32,020 bases of DNA, from positions 1-32,020 of the forward strand of contig JACAEV010000027.1 of the NCBI GenBank assembly GCA_013388645.1. The letters run 5' to 3'. Shown here in pieces: positions 29,954-32,020 of the stretch (position 1 is its first letter; the number at the start of each line of letters is the position of its first letter). Under the pieces are notes generated by a model that was not told the origin of the DNA, searched no databases, and saw nothing but the letters and a program-made list of their open reading frames with translations. This stretch comes from Syntrophaceae bacterium. Lineage in GTDB: Bacteria > Desulfobacterota > BSN033 > UBA1163. The translations under genes were made by a program, and so were the position numbers.

Positions 29954-31099
29954 ATGACTAATATCGAACAAGAAAGGGAAGGGTGGAGGGAAAAAGCCAG
30001 AGAGGTAGCCCAAAAGGTGGTTGCCCCTCGGGCAACGGAGATCGATGAAAAAGGGGAATTTGGATGGGATCTTGTTGAGGAGTATTCCAAACACGGATTT
30101 TTGAGCCTCCTCATTCCTAAAGAATACGGAGGAATGGATACCGATATCACTTCTTTCTGTTTGGTCGCTGAGGAAATTGCAAAAGTCTGTGCCTCTTCTG
30201 CCCTCCTCGTGATCGTTCAAGCCGTGGGGACCATGCCTGTGGTATTGGGTGGGACCGATGAATTGAAGGAGAGAATATTACCGCGATTAGCAAAAGAGAA
30301 GGGTCTCATCTGTTTTTGCTTGACCGAGCCTGAGTCAGGTTCGGATGCAGCCTCTGTGCGAACCAAAGCTGTTTTAAAAGATGACCATTACGTGATCAAC
30401 GGGAGGAAATGTTTTATTACAAACGGCGGGGTGTCGGATTTCTATACGATCTTTGCCACCACTCAACCCGACAAGAAAATAGAGGGCATTACAGGTTTTG
30501 TGGTAGAAAAAGGGACCCCAGGTCTTGCTGTTGGGAAAACCGAAGAGAAGATGGGCATTCGGGGTTCCAATACGACAGAAGTGATTTTAGAGGATGTCAG
30601 AGTTCCCATTGCTCAACGGATCGGCGAGGAAGGCGGGGCCTGGTGGCAAATGATGAGAACGCTCAATCGGTCGAGGCCGGCGATCGGGGCTCAAGCAGTG
30701 GGTCTGGCTCAAGGCGCCTTGGACTACGTCATCCAATGGTTTCAAGAAAAAGGCTGGGTGAAGGGGAAGGAAGATCCCCTGGGTGTTGAAGGGACGCTCG
30801 CTGATATGGCGATAGAGATCGAGGCTGCCAGAGCGCTTGTTTATAAAGCGGCTGAGATGATGGATGAGAAGATAAAAGGAACTCCAGTTCAGATGTTTTC
30901 GGCCATGTCCAAATACTTCGCCTCGGATGTGGCCATGAAAGTGACCACCAATGCCGTTCAGGTTTTACAATGGCAGGGCCTTACCAGAAACCACCCTGTT
31001 GAGCGAATGATGCGAGATGCAAAGATCATCCAGATTTTTGAAGGGACGAATCAAATCCAGAGGATGGTGGTGGCGCATACCTTACTGAAAGTAAAGTGA
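29954..31099 (+). CDS. Acyl-CoA dehydrogenase, candidate cyclohexanecarboxyl-CoA dehydrogenase paralog
   Basis: The 381-residue FAD enzyme has the canonical base E363 (QIFEGTNQIQ), CLTEPESGSDAAS and RGSNTTEVILEDVRVP. It aligns without gaps to the enzyme at 22332 over the first 100 residues, with V91 where that one has E91, and shares EEIAKVCASSALLVIVQAVG with 21135. It should therefore perform ordinary 1,2-dehydrogenation of a cyclic or similar acyl-CoA. One odd feature is the replacement of the usual glycine-rich loop by VLQWQGLTRNHPVERMMRDAK. The start has GAAGCAGGAG about 9 nt upstream. Confidence 0.83.
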   Translation: MTNIEQEREGWREKAREVAQKVVAPRATEIDEKGEFGWDLVEEYSKHGFLSLLIPKEYGGMDTDITSFCLVAEEIAKVCASSALLVIVQAVGTMPVVLGGTDELKERILPRLAKEKGLICFCLTEPESGSDAASVRTKAVLKDDHYVINGRKCFITNGGVSDFYTIFATTQPDKKIEGITGFVVEKGTPGLAVGKTEEKMGIRGSNTTEVILEDVRVPIAQRIGEEGGAWWQMMRTLNRSRPAIGAQAVGLAQGALDYVIQWFQEKGWVKGKEDPLGVEGTLADMAIEIEAARALVYKAAEMMDEKIKGTPVQMFSAMSKYFASDVAMKVTTNAVQVLQWQGLTRNHPVERMMRDAKIIQIFEGTNQIQRMVVAHTLLKVK

Positions 31100-31170
31100 A
31101 AGATGTTAAAGACAAAATGCAAAATGGTTTGGGCCCAATCAACAAAATACATTTTTAGGGTTCAATGAAT

Positions 31171-31208
31171 ATCTCACCATTGAGATCGATCTCAGACATG
31201 AGATCGAT
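31171..31208. promoter_or_regulatory. Palindromic cluster TGAGATCGATCTCA
   Basis: A perfect 14-bp palindrome TGAGATCGATCTCA (31181-31194) overlaps a hairpin ATCTCA/TGAGAT (31171-31176, 31181-31186) and is followed by another half copy TGAGATCGAT (31199-31208). It lies about 85-120 bp ahead of the gene at 31293 and could be an operator. Confidence 0.4.
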
Positions 31209-31292
31209 ACTTCCCTCCAGTTTGATCTTAATTAAAACTGTCCTTCAAATGAGACGTTGTGGTAGCCTTAGGGTCTCTGAGAATTTAAAAAA

Positions 31293-32020
31293 ATGATTAT
31301 CTTCACTCACCATACAGGCGAGCCCCATGGAATACTGGGGGCTCAGGTGGCAGCCACCTTCTTCCAGCGAAAACTCTTGATCCCTTCAATCGTCGTTGGG
31401 GTCAGGAGGGACTTTTCAAAGGAACGATTGTTTGGTTTTATAGATAAATATTATGAGAGAGAAGAAAAGGTAGTCGCTTTCTCGCATCTCTGTGGCAGAA
31501 AAGATCTGATCGGGTTAGCGCAAGAGCTGAAGCAAATGGGTTTTATTACCCTTCTGGGAGGGCCACAAGCCAGGCAGGATTACTATGGCGAACCGGAGAC
31601 AAACTCCCACCCACACCGGTTCAGAGGGCTGAGAGCAGTTATGGATATTGGCTTTCATGGACCGGTTGATGGATTGAACTTAGAACATCTTAAAAGGGGA
31701 GGGACGTTCCTTGAACATTCGTGGGAGAAAAATATATTCCTCGAGGTCGATTGGTCAAACCTTTATACATTCTCGGACACCCTGAAGAAGCTCGATGTTC
31801 AGTTGGGACAAGTCTTACATGCGGTGGGCTGCCCCTATTCCAAAAAGACCCAGACAGTCGTCCTCCCGCCACCCGTTCTCCTAAGGGGAAAAGGTATCCC
31901 AGAAATAAAGGTTCGTAGCGAGGGGTGCATTTTCTGCGATGTCTCACGAGATAAGGGTTATCATGGTTCCTTAGAGATGGACAGAGTTCTCGCTCAGATG
32001 GAGGGTCTGCCTGAAGTCGA
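31293..32020 (+). CDS. Partial: cobalamin-binding-like / radical-SAM-like protein, cut by window end
   Basis: An open frame of 242 complete codons runs off the right edge without a stop. The first about 120 residues (IFTHHTGEPHGILGAQVAATFF, later LAQELKQMGFITLLGGPQA) resemble the Rossmann-like cobalamin-binding region of B12-radical SAM proteins. SEGCIFCDVSRDKGYHG follows, with C212 and C215. Only two close cysteines are visible, not the CX3CX2C triplet, although a third (in AVGCPYSKK) lies about 33 residues earlier. The start is the first ATG after an in-frame stop at 31278; the ribosome binding site is weak. Function cannot be given without the missing part. Confidence 0.65.
   Translation, partial: MIIFTHHTGEPHGILGAQVAATFFQRKLLIPSIVVGVRRDFSKERLFGFIDKYYEREEKVVAFSHLCGRKDLIGLAQELKQMGFITLLGGPQARQDYYGEPETNSHPHRFRGLRAVMDIGFHGPVDGLNLEHLKRGGTFLEHSWEKNIFLEVDWSNLYTFSDTLKKLDVQLGQVLHAVGCPYSKKTQTVVLPPPVLLRGKGIPEIKVRSEGCIFCDVSRDKGYHGSLEMDRVLAQMEGLPEV

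Noticed and set aside
1-32020. CRISPR array, tRNA or rRNA genes, prophage or integrase
   Set aside because: I saw no regularly spaced repeats, no cloverleaf sequence and no phage or recombinase gene on either strand.

Overview
The window looks like chromosomal DNA of a strictly anaerobic, Gram-negative bacterium of the Syntrophus/Geobacter type (Desulfobacterota, formerly Deltaproteobacteria). The main reason is a gene set for the lower benzoyl-CoA / cyclohexanecarboxyl-CoA pathway at 25-29 kb: 6-hydroxycyclohex-1-ene-1-carbonyl-CoA dehydrogenase (bamQ/had), the ring-opening 6-oxo hydrolase (bamA/oah) and a dienoyl-CoA hydratase (bamR/dch). Around them lie five acyl-CoA dehydrogenases, two short-chain dehydrogenases, a thiolase with its OB-fold partner and a stand-alone biotin carrier. 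The species assignment is inference; there is no rRNA gene or taxonomic marker that I can read to species.

Layout. 0.2-4.0 kb (minus strand) is a conserved housekeeping operon, phoH - pgpH-like HD phosphohydrolase - ybeY. 4.2-5.9 kb (minus) holds a P1-family peptidase followed by a sirtuin. 6.2-9.2 kb (plus) holds a nitroreductase, an archaeal-type phosphoglycerate mutase and a radical SAM protein, with two of the gaps filled by long imperfect inverted repeats. 9.4-14.3 kb (plus) is an envelope-type accessory stretch: a two-repeat exported protein, a DUF4126 membrane protein, an MscL channel with a C-terminal zinc ribbon, a DUF6600-like lipoprotein and an exported SH3-like protein. Two copies of one dispersed repeat lie in inverted orientation around the first three of these genes, and the right copy is a small MITE-like element with terminal inverted repeats and a TTAT duplication. 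14.6-18.1 kb (minus) holds a thiolase / DUF35 / small unknown operon and ruvX-mltG.

18.3-31.1 kb (plus) is the catabolic region. It opens with a glutaryl-CoA-dehydrogenase-like enzyme, a biotin carrier and a GNAT acetyltransferase, read from a near-consensus promoter. Next comes a TetR regulator behind two tandem operators, leading three acyl-CoA dehydrogenases. Then SDR - bamQ - bamA - bamR, and a last SDR - acyl-CoA dehydrogenase pair with its own promoter. The window ends inside a cobalamin-binding/radical-SAM-like gene that starts at 31293.

How the genes may work together (inference): cyclohexanecarboxyl-CoA -> cyclohex-1-ene-carboxyl-CoA (a conventional acyl-CoA dehydrogenase) -> cyclohexa-1,5-diene-carboxyl-CoA (the unusual dehydrogenase at 22332) -> hydration (bamR) -> oxidation (bamQ) -> ring opening (bamA) -> beta-oxidation of 3-hydroxypimelyl-CoA (SDR plus thiolase/DUF35) -> glutaryl-CoA or a related acid -> dehydrogenation and biotin-dependent decarboxylation. 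No benzoyl-CoA reductase gene is present in this window. The most informative observation is that the dehydrogenase at 22332 has lost the canonical catalytic glutamate and gained a carboxylate at residue 91. That is the layout known for 1,4-eliminating cyclohex-1-ene-1-carboxyl-CoA dehydrogenases, but with Glu where Asp is known.
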